Assembly: GCA_002361535.1 (NCBI GenBank)
Contig: DETG01000126.1
Coordinates: 4,067-32,747, forward strand
From: Prevotella sp. UBA3294
GTDB lineage: Bacteria; Bacteroidota; Bacteroidia; Bacteroidales; Bacteroidaceae
Direction: 5' to 3'
DNA length: 28,681 nucleotides
Shown here: positions 18,061-25,670 of the stretch, piece after piece
Layout: the number at the start of each line of letters is the position of its first letter
Numbering within the stretch: position 1 is the first letter of the stretch
The notes under the pieces: model-generated
The model's database searches: none
What the model was told of the DNA's origin: nothing
What the model saw: the letters and a program-made list of their open reading frames with translations, nothing else
Position numbers and translations under genes: made by a program

Positions 18061-19185
18061 TTATAATAAATGGTAAATACCGCCGGCTAATGTCTTCACC
18101 ACTCCTTTCATTTCCATCTCGAAGAGCAGTGTCGTGAGCTTGGCAATGGGAATATTCGAGAGGATGGCAAGTCGGTTGATTTGCAGGTCATTTTGTTTGT
18201 GCAGCGTATGGAAAACAACGGTTTCATCGGGTGATAGTGTAGGGAATATTTCTCTTTCTATACCTTGTTGCTGTGCTCTCATCAGGGTGGCATCATCGTT
18301 CCATCCCATCGCGTTCACAAAGTCGTAGGCATTGTTGATCAAGGCTGCACCGTTGTCACGTATCAGGTTGTTGCATCCCTCCGAGTACTGATCGTTCACA
18401 CGACCAGGAAAGGCAAACACATCCCGGTTGTATTCCCGTGATAGTCGGCAGGTGATTAGTCCTCCTCCCCGTGCGGCACTTTCCACCAAGATACAGGCAT
18501 CACTCATCCCTGCCACGATTCTGTTTCTTCTCACGAAGTTGATCTTATCGGCATTTGTCTGGGTAAAGAACTCCGTGAGCAGTCCTCCTTGTGTGAGCAT
18601 CATATCGGCAGTGGGTTTATGACGGGGAGGGTAGAGGTAGTCAAGACCGTGTGCCAGCACCGCCACCGTTTCATATCCGTTCTGCAGAGCCTGTCTGTGT
18701 GCATGGATATCCACGCCGTAGGCCATGCCGCTCACGATGAGTACTGCAGGACATCGTTGTTTCAGTTCTCTCACGAAGTTCCGGATCAGATCCTGTCCGT
18801 ATGGGGTGCAGTGCCTTGTTCCCACGATGTTGATTACCCGTTGCTGGTTCAGGTCGGCTGTTCCTTGGTAGAACAGCATCAGCGGTGCATCATCACATTC
18901 TTTCAGCCGTTGCGGATAGCGGGCATCATTCATGACGATCGGCTGTATCTGATGTTCGATGTCGAAGGCCAGTTCCGTCTCAGCCCTCTTCATCACACTG
19001 TCGATCCCTTTCAGTCCTTCGATCAGACGGGGTGAGGCATCCGGCAGTACATCGCGAAGATGATTCCTGTTCTCTACTACAGCTGTAGCACTTCCGAGCT
19101 CTTGATACAGCTGGGTGAGTCCCGCAAGATTGAAATAGTTGATGCGGGTAAGTGCCATGGCATAGAGAATCTCCTGTTCATTCAT
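18061..19185 (-). CDS. dprA: DNA processing protein DprA (DNA uptake/recombination mediator)
   Basis: 374 aa from ATG 19183-19185 (MNEQEILYAMAL). DprA loads RecA on incoming single-stranded DNA during natural transformation and is also present in many bacteria not known to be competent. A helical N-terminal domain (to about residue 100) is followed by the Rossmann-like core with VGTRHCTPYG, VSGMAYGVDIHAHR and ARGGGLITCRLSREYNRDVFAFPG, then a C-terminal winged helix (from about residue 310) ending KTLAGGIYHLL. An upstream in-frame start exists at 19314 but would add 43 residues translated from a heptamer array and the end of the thioesterase gene, so it is rejected. The ATG lies 4 bases after the thioesterase stop, implying translational coupling. 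dusB follows after 8 bases. Confidence 0.92.
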   Translation of the reverse strand: MNEQEILYAMALTRINYFNLAGLTQLYQELGSATAVVENRNHLRDVLPDASPRLIEGLKGIDSVMKRAETELAFDIEHQIQPIVMNDARYPQRLKECDDAPLMLFYQGTADLNQQRVINIVGTRHCTPYGQDLIRNFVRELKQRCPAVLIVSGMAYGVDIHAHRQALQNGYETVAVLAHGLDYLYPPRHKPTADMMLTQGGLLTEFFTQTNADKINFVRRNRIVAGMSDACILVESAARGGGLITCRLSREYNRDVFAFPGRVNDQYSEGCNNLIRDNGAALINNAYDFVNAMGWNDDATLMRAQQQGIEREIFPTLSPDETVVFHTLHKQNDLQINRLAILSNIPIAKLTTLLFEMEMKGVVKTLAGGIYHLL

Positions 19186-19189
19186 ACTC

Positions 19190-19657
19190 TCACTCCTCTT
19201 TTCTCTCTCCTCTCTCCTCACATTTCTCTTTCTCTTTCCTCTCTCCTCTCTCCTCTCCTTGAATATACGCCTCAAATGCCTTGTCATAGTCTTCACTGGT
19301 GCCCAATTTCCCATTCACCAAGCACACCAGTTCAACGGAGGCACGAAAGCACAGCTTGTCATCGCTGGCTCTATGAATATGGTGGGAGAAGATATATTTG
19401 ATGCCTTCTTTCTTCAGGTTGAGTCGTGAAAAGAACTCATCATCACATCGCAGTGGTGTTTTGTATTGCAGGTTCATGCGTGCCACCACGGCATCCACTC
19501 CTTTCCTGTGCATTTCGGCGAAACTCAGTCCGCATGCTTTCAGGAACAGGTGTCGTGTATGTTCGGTGTAATGCAGGTAATTAGCATTGTTCACAATGCC
19601 TTCGATGTCGCATTCATAGTCGCGAACCATCATCTTTGTTTCGAAGATATAATCCAT
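19190..19657 (-). CDS. Acyl-CoA thioesterase, 4-hydroxybenzoyl-CoA thioesterase (hot-dog) family
   Basis: 155 aa. The hot-dog signature YECDIEGIVNNANYLHYTEHTRH (from about residue 14) includes the catalytic Asp17 region and the Asn-Ala-x-Tyr pattern of YbgC/FadM-type thioesterases that hydrolyse acyl-CoA in the cytoplasm. The fold should end near FEAYIQ, about residue 131. The last 22 residues (GEERGERKEKEKC onward) are almost all Glu, Arg, Lys and Gly and come from a 7-bp-period array, so the native C-terminus was probably replaced or extended. Transcription probably starts from the promoter inside the adjacent 102-bp repeat. The gene heads the dprA-dusB-TerC series. The natural substrate is unknown. 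Confidence 0.88.
   Translation of the reverse strand: MDYIFETKMMVRDYECDIEGIVNNANYLHYTEHTRHLFLKACGLSFAEMHRKGVDAVVARMNLQYKTPLRCDDEFFSRLNLKKEGIKYIFSHHIHRASDDKLCFRASVELVCLVNGKLGTSEDYDKAFEAYIQGEERGERKEKEKCEERGERKEE
19193..19255. repeat. 7-bp-period repeat array forming the thioesterase C-terminus
   Basis: About nine heptamers on the plus strand, chiefly CTCCTCT, TTTCTCT, CTCCTCA, CATTTCT, CTTTCTC, TTTCCTC and TCTCCTC (twice). The array lies wholly within the last codons of the thioesterase gene and ends just upstream of the dprA start. Confidence 0.8.
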
Positions 19658-19676
19658 ATATATAATAATGTGTGTG

Positions 19677-19707
19677 CAAAGTTACGTAAAATCGAGGGCA
19701 GAACAAA
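19677..19707 (-). promoter_or_regulatory. Promoter of the thioesterase gene, embedded in repeat copy 1
   Basis: On the minus strand TTTG (19707-19704) and TAACTTTG (19684-19677) are separated by 19 bases. ATG 19657 follows 19 bases after the -7 element. The promoter lies wholly inside the 102-bp repeat. Confidence 0.7.
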
Positions 19708-19778
19708 ACAAACTCGTTTGTTTTTTATGCCGAGATGCAGTAACTTATCCAAAGTTACGAATAAACGAGTGAAAAGCC
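19677..19778. repeat. 102-bp direct repeat, copy 1 (promoter-bearing)
   Basis: It matches copy 2 at 19823-19924 over 102 bases with one mismatch (G against T in the CGAGgGCAG segment) and no gaps. The middle holds a palindrome of 9-base arms, AAAACAAAC-TC-GTTTGTTTT. A CAAAGTTACG segment occurs at the start and again about 73 bases in. Together with copy 2 it fills the gene-free stretch 19658-19961. The frames crossing it are shadows and are not called. Confidence 0.92.
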
Positions 19779-19822
19779 AAATGTTTTGAGCTTTTCCGAG
19801 TGCAGAGTAAGTTCGGCGAAGT

Positions 19823-19924
19823 CAAAGTTACGTAAAATCGAGTGCAGAACAAAACAAACTCGTTTGTTTTTTATGCCGAGATGCAGTAACTTATCCAAAG
19901 TTACGAATAAACGAGTGAAAAGCC
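19823..19924. repeat. 102-bp direct repeat, copy 2
   Basis: The second copy lies 146 bases from the first, with a 44-base spacer (19779-19822). The spacer itself contains a diverged piece of the unit (CCGAGTGCAG-AGTAAGTT against CCGAGATGCAG-TAACTT). It repeats the same TTTG-N19-TAACTTTG promoter on the minus strand (19853-19823). Confidence 0.92.
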
Positions 19925-19961
19925 GAATATATCTCTCATCTTATTCCCGGACTTTGTTCGC

Positions 19962-21296
19962 CTACCCATAGTCTTTTCTCTCTCCTCTCTCCTCTTTCCT
20001 CTCTCCTCTTCTCAAGTACTCAAATCCTATTCGGCACCTCAGACAGTTCTTTTTGTCGCAGTATTCCTTTTTAAGTTGAATCAGCGCCTGACTGTCTCCG
20101 GCGTTCTCCACTTCCAGTCCGCATCCCCGCCACATCCTTGTGATGTAGTTGTTCTCAGCCTTCAGCTGTTCCAGCAGGTCAAAGGCTCTGTCGCACAGTT
20201 CTTCTTTCAGATGATGTCTTCCGTAGGCGAACAGCATGGGGATGGCTGTATTGATCATGAGCAGGTTCAGTGACGATGCCGACAGGTTCTTCTCCATCAT
20301 GCAGCTTGTGCTGCCGAAGGTGTAGTGTGTTTCCCAGTAGGGTGTGACGTTGGTCGTGAGACATGCCTTGAGCTGATCGATCGTCTCGCAGGCAATCAGC
20401 TGACTCAGTCCTGCCTTTCTCTCATAATAGAGTGTGGCTAATTGTGCGATGCGTATATGTGGGAAGTTCTGTGGTCTGAGCCGCAGGAATTTCCACATTG
20501 TTCCGTCCATGGGCCTCAGTGAGAATTTATGTTGCAGATACAGATATTCCTTTCTCAGACGGGCAAAGTATCCCTCCTGCAACGCATCCTGTTGGTAGCG
20601 TTCTGGTATCATTTCTGTTTCCAACAGTCCTGCCTGTCCCATGAAGATTGCTTCAATCTGAAACAGGTCGTCGCGATGATGGGCCACCTCTTTCAAAGGC
20701 ACGTTTCTTGCCCATCGTTCGAAGGCATCGCCATTCACGCCAAAGCCGAAGTTCCGTGCCAAGGTCACAAAGTACCCTGCCTCCCACGACCCATCGCATT
20801 GCTGCACCCGTTGGCGGATAGCCTCGGTTTTCTGTTCCAATCGTTCCGTTTGCAGGGCACTCATCCACGAGTGTATCATCAATCGTGTCAGTGACGGGAT
20901 AATCTGATAACAGGGAGGATACTGGTCGATGGAGAGCAACTCTTCGTAGTGCTCCCTCACCGAGACGGGAACATCGAGTCTCATCTGTGGCACAAACTGG
21001 CCGTTGGCCATCCTCACCTCGGCATCGATGGTTGTTGCCACATGGAGGATCACATTGTCGTATGCTTTGTCATGGTCGTGACCATGAAGATACCAGTCGC
21101 TCGACTTTTCATGTATCTCCACGTTCCCCACCCACAACGTACCGCTGATCCTCACCTTCGCATTGAAGAAGTCAGGTCCTGCATGCCGATTATGCAGTCC
21201 TGGGTCTATCACTTCCACCGCTTGTCCGTCGGTGGTTCTCAACTCCCTTAGAGGGAGCATTTTGTGTTTCCAACAATAGTGAAGTAATATTTCCAT
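19962..21296 (-). CDS. DUF2851 family protein of unknown function
   Basis: 444 aa, a family frequent in Bacteroidota, with no established function. N-terminal features are LLHYCWKHKMLP, HNRHAGPDFFNAKVRI and WVGNVEIHEKSSDWYLHGHDHDKAYDNVILHV. These His/Asp/Glu-rich stretches (roughly residues 5-80) resemble a metal-dependent nuclease-like core, which is only a suggestion. The C-terminal part has four clustered cysteines (WRGCGLEVEN and CDKKNCLRC), a possible metal site. The last 15 residues (RRGERKEERGERKDY) are encoded by a 7-bp-period array. Its promoter lies at 21324-21355, divergent from the HTCS regulator gene. There is no signal peptide, so it is probably cytoplasmic. Confidence 0.85.
   Translation of the reverse strand: MEILLHYCWKHKMLPLRELRTTDGQAVEVIDPGLHNRHAGPDFFNAKVRISGTLWVGNVEIHEKSSDWYLHGHDHDKAYDNVILHVATTIDAEVRMANGQFVPQMRLDVPVSVREHYEELLSIDQYPPCYQIIPSLTRLMIHSWMSALQTERLEQKTEAIRQRVQQCDGSWEAGYFVTLARNFGFGVNGDAFERWARNVPLKEVAHHRDDLFQIEAIFMGQAGLLETEMIPERYQQDALQEGYFARLRKEYLYLQHKFSLRPMDGTMWKFLRLRPQNFPHIRIAQLATLYYERKAGLSQLIACETIDQLKACLTTNVTPYWETHYTFGSTSCMMEKNLSASSLNLLMINTAIPMLFAYGRHHLKEELCDRAFDLLEQLKAENNYITRMWRGCGLEVENAGDSQALIQLKKEYCDKKNCLRCRIGFEYLRRGERKEERGERKDYG
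19975..20016. repeat. 7-bp-period repeat array forming the DUF2851 C-terminus
   Basis: Six heptamers on the plus strand: TTTCTCT, CTCCTCT, CTCCTCT, TTCCTCT, CTCCTCT, TCTCAAG. It is translated on the minus strand as the Arg/Glu/Lys-rich end of the DUF2851 protein and matches the array at the thioesterase end. Confidence 0.85.
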
Positions 21297-21323
21297 AATA
21301 TTCGGTGTTCGTTAACAACCGTG

Positions 21324-21355
21324 CAAAGCTACAAATTTCTTGTCAATCCTGCAAA
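21324..21355 (-). promoter_or_regulatory. Promoter of the DUF2851 gene
   Basis: On the minus strand TTTG (21355-21352) and TAGCTTTG (21331-21324) with a 20-base spacer. It is 27 bases before ATG 21296. Confidence 0.72.
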
Positions 21356-21370
21356 AAAACATTCAAAAAA

Positions 21371-21402
21371 TTTGTTTGATTCAAAAAATTAGAATATCTT
21401 TG
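21371..21402 (+). promoter_or_regulatory. Promoter of the HTCS regulator gene
   Basis: TTTG at 21371-21374 and TATCTTTG at 21395-21402 with a 20-base spacer. It lies back to back with the DUF2851 promoter, 15 bases apart. The leader to ATG 21437 is about 30 bases. Confidence 0.75.
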
Positions 21403-21436
21403 GGCATCCCTTTGATGGGAAGACTGCTATTAACGA

Positions 21437-24400
21437 ATGAAGATATACATAAAAAAACTGATCGTATGCCTTTGCAGCCTCTTGTCTCTACCTGTTGTTG
21501 CTGAGGAAACCATACACTTTGACTACATAGACACCAAAGGGTACGAGGTGTTTTGTGTCTTCCGCGATACCGATGGCATTGTGTGGCTCGGCACGTCCAA
21601 CGGACTCACCACCTATGCGCAGCTCGAAGGCGGCTTCCCTTTCAGCTATGTGCGGCATCCCCGACTGAACGATATCATCAAGCGTATTGATCAGGATAAC
21701 TTAGGACGGCTCTGGTTAGAGACACAGTCGTTGGATGTCCTGATCTACGATTCCCATACCAATCAGCTGATCTCCACGGTCGATCAATACCTGCGCACCT
21801 TTGGCATCTACGTCAGCGATCGTTTCTCTCACAAGTCTGATGTGCAGGGCAGGGTATGGATCGGTGAGAACAACAAGGTATATCTGCGTGACTTCAAGAA
21901 AGGCAAGACAACCCTGTACCCGCTTCCTGCCTCCTATGGTAACGTTCAGGAGATTGAAGTGAACGAGCAGGAGGCTTTGGTAGCCACCAATAAGTGTATC
22001 TTCTCCATCCCCTTCAGCGGTGGCAAGCCCCGTATTGTTGCCCCCATCCCCCTCGATCCCACCTTCAGCAATCTGTTCTTTGGCAGGGACGGACGACAGA
22101 ACCTGTTCCTTGCCACCCCCCTGCAGTGTTTCCGCTACGACAGCCGTCAGCGACAGTGGTCACGTCTGTCAGTGAAGTCGATGGTGGTTGATATCACCCC
22201 TGTGCCCAAAGGAAGAGTACTGGTGGGAACCTCCAACGACGGTACCTACACCTATGATTCCTTTGGAAATCTCATCGAGCATTTCGTGGGATCGGAGCCG
22301 AATACGGGCGGACTCCCCAACAGTCACCTTGAACACATCTATTTCGACAAGGCGAACGACATGGTGATCAACACCTACCACAAGCGGGGCATGTCGATTT
22401 ATGACCATACAGAGAATCCCTTCCAGATACATCATATTGCCGTAGCCGAGCGGCAATACAGGAGCGAGGATGTGATTTCTTTAGCTGATGCCGGTAACAA
22501 CAGTTTCTGGGCGGGCACTGAAGACAATGGTGTTTACCGCATCACTGCCGATGGCTCCAATCAGATACTTGAGAACTTTTTCCCCAACACTGCCGCCACC
22601 ATGGTGTTTCAGGACTCCCAGAAACGAATGTGGGCGGGTCTTTATGGCACCGGCTTGTTCTGTAGTGACGGTCGTAGTTTCTTCCCCGAGAGTTCGCCGT
22701 TCTCTATGGTGGAAGATGCCCAAGGACGGCTGTATGTCTCGCTGATCGGAAAAGGACTGTATCAGCTGGATCCTTATACTGGAGAAACCACCCCGGTGCT
22801 TACCGGGAATATCTGGATGATGCAGATAGCCTATTATAATGATAAGGTGTATGGCTTGTCAGGCAATCACCTGTTAGCGGTGGATTGTTCTACGTTGAAG
22901 ATCGATGAGATTCCCATCAGTCTCTTCGGCGAGAACCCCAGTATCTCCGTGGGAGCCAAGGCTCTGACCATCGATCACCGAGGCTGGCTGTGGATGGTCA
23001 GTCACCGCAATCATGAAGAGGTGCAAATCTACGACATCCCCCATCAGAAGGCCTACCGTGTTGATCGGATGGAACGGTATATTATCAGTGCCATCTCTGA
23101 GGGCTGCGATGGCGATGTGTGGTGCACCACCGACTTAGGAATGGTGCGTATTGTGCCCATTACATCGGACCAAACACCCACTTTCAAACTCTATTGCTAT
23201 CGCGGGAACCAGAACAGTTCGGATCGTTACTACAACGCCAGGGCACTGATTTGCCTGAGTAACAACCACATGTTGTCGGGAACAGCCGACGGCTACCGTT
23301 TGGTTGATACAGAGCAACTGCCCCATGTGCTCCGCAAGTCGCGCCCCCATCCCGTTATCACCTCCTTGCGTATCAATGATCAGGATATAGCTCCTGCCGA
23401 CACCGCCGGTCGCATCAACTTCCACTGTGATATCCTCTATGCCAAGAAATTGGTGCTCGACTACAACGAGAACAATATCTTACTGGAGTGTCGTCCGCGT
23501 GGATTCCACCAGCATGTGGCAGGTCTTTTCTATTACCAGCTCGTGGGACTGTCGGATCAATGGATACCGGTGGATAATTACGTCGTACGACTGTCGAACC
23601 TCTCGCCCGGACAATACAGGCTGCGACTGCGCTGGCAGGTGGACGAGCTGGATCAGTGGGAAGAGTTCGAACTCCTCACCATCCACATCCGACAGCCGTT
23701 CTGGAACACTTGGTGGGCATGGGTGATCTACTTGCTCTTAGCTGCTGCCACTTTCTCCGGTCTGTGGAACTTCTTACGCCGCCGTCAGGAATATCAGCGC
23801 AAAGTGCGGGAAATGGAGCTCTTGGCATCCCACGAGAAAGAGATGAATGACATGAAGGTGCGCTTCTTCACCAATGTGAGTCACGACCTTCGTACGCCGC
23901 TCACCCTGATCATGACACCCGTGGAGGAACTCCTCAATAGGAAACAGCCGGAAGAAACACGGAAGGTGTTAGAGGTGGTTGACCGTAATGCACACCATCT
24001 GTTCTCTTTGGTGAACCAGATCCTCGACTTCCAGCGTTTGGGTAACCTGCAGAATGTGCTGTCGCTCGACGTGGTGGATGTGGTGAAGGCCATCTCCGAT
24101 GAATGCGAGAAATACCGGCTCATGGCACAACAGCGGGGCATGGACTTCCACTTCAATGCCTCTGCTCCCCATCTGTTCATGATGGTGGATGCCGACAAGC
24201 TGCAGAAGGTGATCAACAACCTCCTCTCCAATGCCTTTAAGTTCACCCCCGACGGCGGTTCCATCGAGGTGGATGTCAAGAAAGAAGACCAGCTGATGAC
24301 GCTACAGGTGAAGGATACAGGACGTGGCATCGCCGAGGCTGACCTCGCCCATATCTTCGAACGATACTATGTCTCGAAGAATCAGCAGTTAGGAAATGTC

Positions 24401-25351
24401 AGCACCGGTCTCGGACTGAATATCGTGAAGCAGTATGTGGAGATGCATGGCGGCACCATCTCCGTGTCGAACAACACACCCAAGGGCACGGTCTTCACCA
24501 TTCAGATGAAGAATGTGGAGAATATCGTGTCCGATCAGAAACAGCCTGATCCGCAAGCACCCGAGGTGGAGAACTTAGAAGGCGAACATATCCTGTTGGT
24601 GGAGGATAATCCCGATATGCTGACGTATATGAGCAGTGTGCTTGCCGCCGACTATACTATCTATCAGGCTACCGATGGGCAGCAGGCCCTTGGCATCATG
24701 CAGAATACCGATATCGACCTGGTGATCAGCGATGTGATGATGGCAGGAATGGATGGCCTCGAATTGGTGAGGCGTATCAAAGAGGATGTCAACATCAGTC
24801 ATATACCCGTGATCCTGCTCACAGCGAAGGCCATGGCAGAGGATGAGCTGCGGGGACTGCAGATGGGAGCCAACGACTATATCACGAAACCGTTCAACTT
24901 CGACATCCTCCGTCTGCGCATCCGCGAACAGTTGGCACGACGGGAGGAATCGCATCAACGATTCATCAAGAGCACGGAGGTGAACCCCTCGGAGATTACC
25001 ATTACCACTGTTGACGAACAACTGCTGAAGCATGTACTCGATGTGGTGAACAAGAACATGGGAAATCCCGATTTCAACGTCGATCAGCTTGCTGCAGAAT
25101 TAAACATGCACCGCACCGGACTGAACAGGAAGCTGCAGGCTGTCACCGGACAGAAACCGATTGTCTTTTTACGTACCATGCGACTGAAACGTGCCAAGCA
25201 GATCCTTGAGGCCGATCCTTCCATGATGGTGTCGCAGATCGCCTACGAGGTGGGCTTCAATAACCCCAAGAAGTTCTCCAAGTACTTCAAGGAGGAATAC
25301 GGCATGTATCCCAGTGAGTTCACCGCTTCTCTTACGGAAAATAATGGATAG
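21437..25351 (+). CDS. Hybrid two-component system (HTCS) sensor kinase/AraC-type regulator
   Basis: 1304 aa, a complete one-protein signalling chain. A signal peptide (residues 1-22, ending PVVAEE) leads into a periplasmic sensor made of Reg_prop beta-propeller repeats and a Y_Y_Y domain (about residues 670-750). One membrane helix follows (FWNTWWAWVIYLLLA, from 755). The HisKA box FFTNVSHDLRTPL has phosphoacceptor His816, and the ATPase domain has NNLLSNAFKFTPDGG, DTGRGI and GLGLNIVKQ. A receiver domain has Asp1099 in VISDVMM and the KPFN lysine, and an AraC helix-turn-helix domain (about 1200-1300) ends the protein. Relatives sense glycan fragments and switch on SusC/SusD loci. Here the next genes are a BspA-like protein and a small peptide, so the target is unclear. 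Confidence 0.95.
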   Translation: MKIYIKKLIVCLCSLLSLPVVAEETIHFDYIDTKGYEVFCVFRDTDGIVWLGTSNGLTTYAQLEGGFPFSYVRHPRLNDIIKRIDQDNLGRLWLETQSLDVLIYDSHTNQLISTVDQYLRTFGIYVSDRFSHKSDVQGRVWIGENNKVYLRDFKKGKTTLYPLPASYGNVQEIEVNEQEALVATNKCIFSIPFSGGKPRIVAPIPLDPTFSNLFFGRDGRQNLFLATPLQCFRYDSRQRQWSRLSVKSMVVDITPVPKGRVLVGTSNDGTYTYDSFGNLIEHFVGSEPNTGGLPNSHLEHIYFDKANDMVINTYHKRGMSIYDHTENPFQIHHIAVAERQYRSEDVISLADAGNNSFWAGTEDNGVYRITADGSNQILENFFPNTAATMVFQDSQKRMWAGLYGTGLFCSDGRSFFPESSPFSMVEDAQGRLYVSLIGKGLYQLDPYTGETTPVLTGNIWMMQIAYYNDKVYGLSGNHLLAVDCSTLKIDEIPISLFGENPSISVGAKALTIDHRGWLWMVSHRNHEEVQIYDIPHQKAYRVDRMERYIISAISEGCDGDVWCTTDLGMVRIVPITSDQTPTFKLYCYRGNQNSSDRYYNARALICLSNNHMLSGTADGYRLVDTEQLPHVLRKSRPHPVITSLRINDQDIAPADTAGRINFHCDILYAKKLVLDYNENNILLECRPRGFHQHVAGLFYYQLVGLSDQWIPVDNYVVRLSNLSPGQYRLRLRWQVDELDQWEEFELLTIHIRQPFWNTWWAWVIYLLLAAATFSGLWNFLRRRQEYQRKVREMELLASHEKEMNDMKVRFFTNVSHDLRTPLTLIMTPVEELLNRKQPEETRKVLEVVDRNAHHLFSLVNQILDFQRLGNLQNVLSLDVVDVVKAISDECEKYRLMAQQRGMDFHFNASAPHLFMMVDADKLQKVINNLLSNAFKFTPDGGSIEVDVKKEDQLMTLQVKDTGRGIAEADLAHIFERYYVSKNQQLGNVSTGLGLNIVKQYVEMHGGTISVSNNTPKGTVFTIQMKNVENIVSDQKQPDPQAPEVENLEGEHILLVEDNPDMLTYMSSVLAADYTIYQATDGQQALGIMQNTDIDLVISDVMMAGMDGLELVRRIKEDVNISHIPVILLTAKAMAEDELRGLQMGANDYITKPFNFDILRLRIREQLARREESHQRFIKSTEVNPSEITITTVDEQLLKHVLDVVNKNMGNPDFNVDQLAAELNMHRTGLNRKLQAVTGQKPIVFLRTMRLKRAKQILEADPSMMVSQIAYEVGFNNPKKFSKYFKEEYGMYPSEFTASLTENNG

Positions 25352-25352
25352 G

Positions 25353-25384
25353 ATGGCTCGCTTTCACGTGTTCACGTGCCTTCG
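25353..25384. repeat. 8-bp-period repeat array directly after the HTCS stop codon
   Basis: Four octamers: ATGGCTCG, CTTTCACG, TGTTCACG, TGCCTTCG. It begins one base after the TAG stop (25349-25351). A segment of it (25368-25376) is the reverse complement of 25437-25445, making an outer stem around the hairpin at 25396-25427. Confidence 0.68.
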
Positions 25385-25395
25385 TACTTACAAAT

Positions 25396-25427
25396 GTTGA
25401 GCGATACGCTTTATTCAATCGCTCAAC
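25396..25427 (+). terminator. Hairpin downstream of the HTCS gene
   Basis: GTTGAGCGAT (25396-25405) pairs perfectly with ATCGCTCAAC (25418-25427) around a 12-base loop. An outer 9-bp stem (25368-25376 with 25437-25445) encloses it. There is no U-tract, so it may be a factor-dependent terminator or mRNA-end stabiliser. The gap 25352-25670 otherwise holds the next promoter and leader. Confidence 0.5.
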
Positions 25428-25539
25428 CTTTGTGTGCGTGAACACACGAAAAAATAACAAATGATGGGTAATATTTGATGAAAATCGGGTATCGTTTTGA
25501 AGAATGAGAAGTTTTTGAAACTTTTCGAAACGTTCTCCT

Positions 25540-25571
25540 TTTGCATAATTCAAAAACAAATCCTACTTTTG
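25540..25571 (+). promoter_or_regulatory. Promoter of the BspA-like gene, with a leader of about 95 bases
   Basis: TTTG at 25540-25543 and TACTTTTG at 25564-25571 with a 20-base spacer. The leader runs to ATG 25671, longer than elsewhere in the window. It holds a 13-base direct repeat (25618-25630 and 25658-25670), the second copy touching the start codon. Confidence 0.75.
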
Positions 25572-25670
25572 CAGCCGATTTCTAACGCAATGCGCCGATT
25601 TGATGTGTGCGCTAACAATTATCAACTATTCGCTCATTTTAGAGCAGCAACAATTTTATTATCAACTATT

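Noticed and set aside
18061..19314. Longer dprA reading frame starting at 19314
   Set aside because: The first 43 residues would overlap the thioesterase gene and be translated from a heptamer array. ATG 19185 gives the normal DprA N-terminus.
19466..19971. Two plus-strand open frames sharing a peptide ending in TNKRVKS
   Set aside because: The shared peptide comes from the 102-bp duplication, the first frame is antisense to the thioesterase gene, and there is no promoter or plausible start context.
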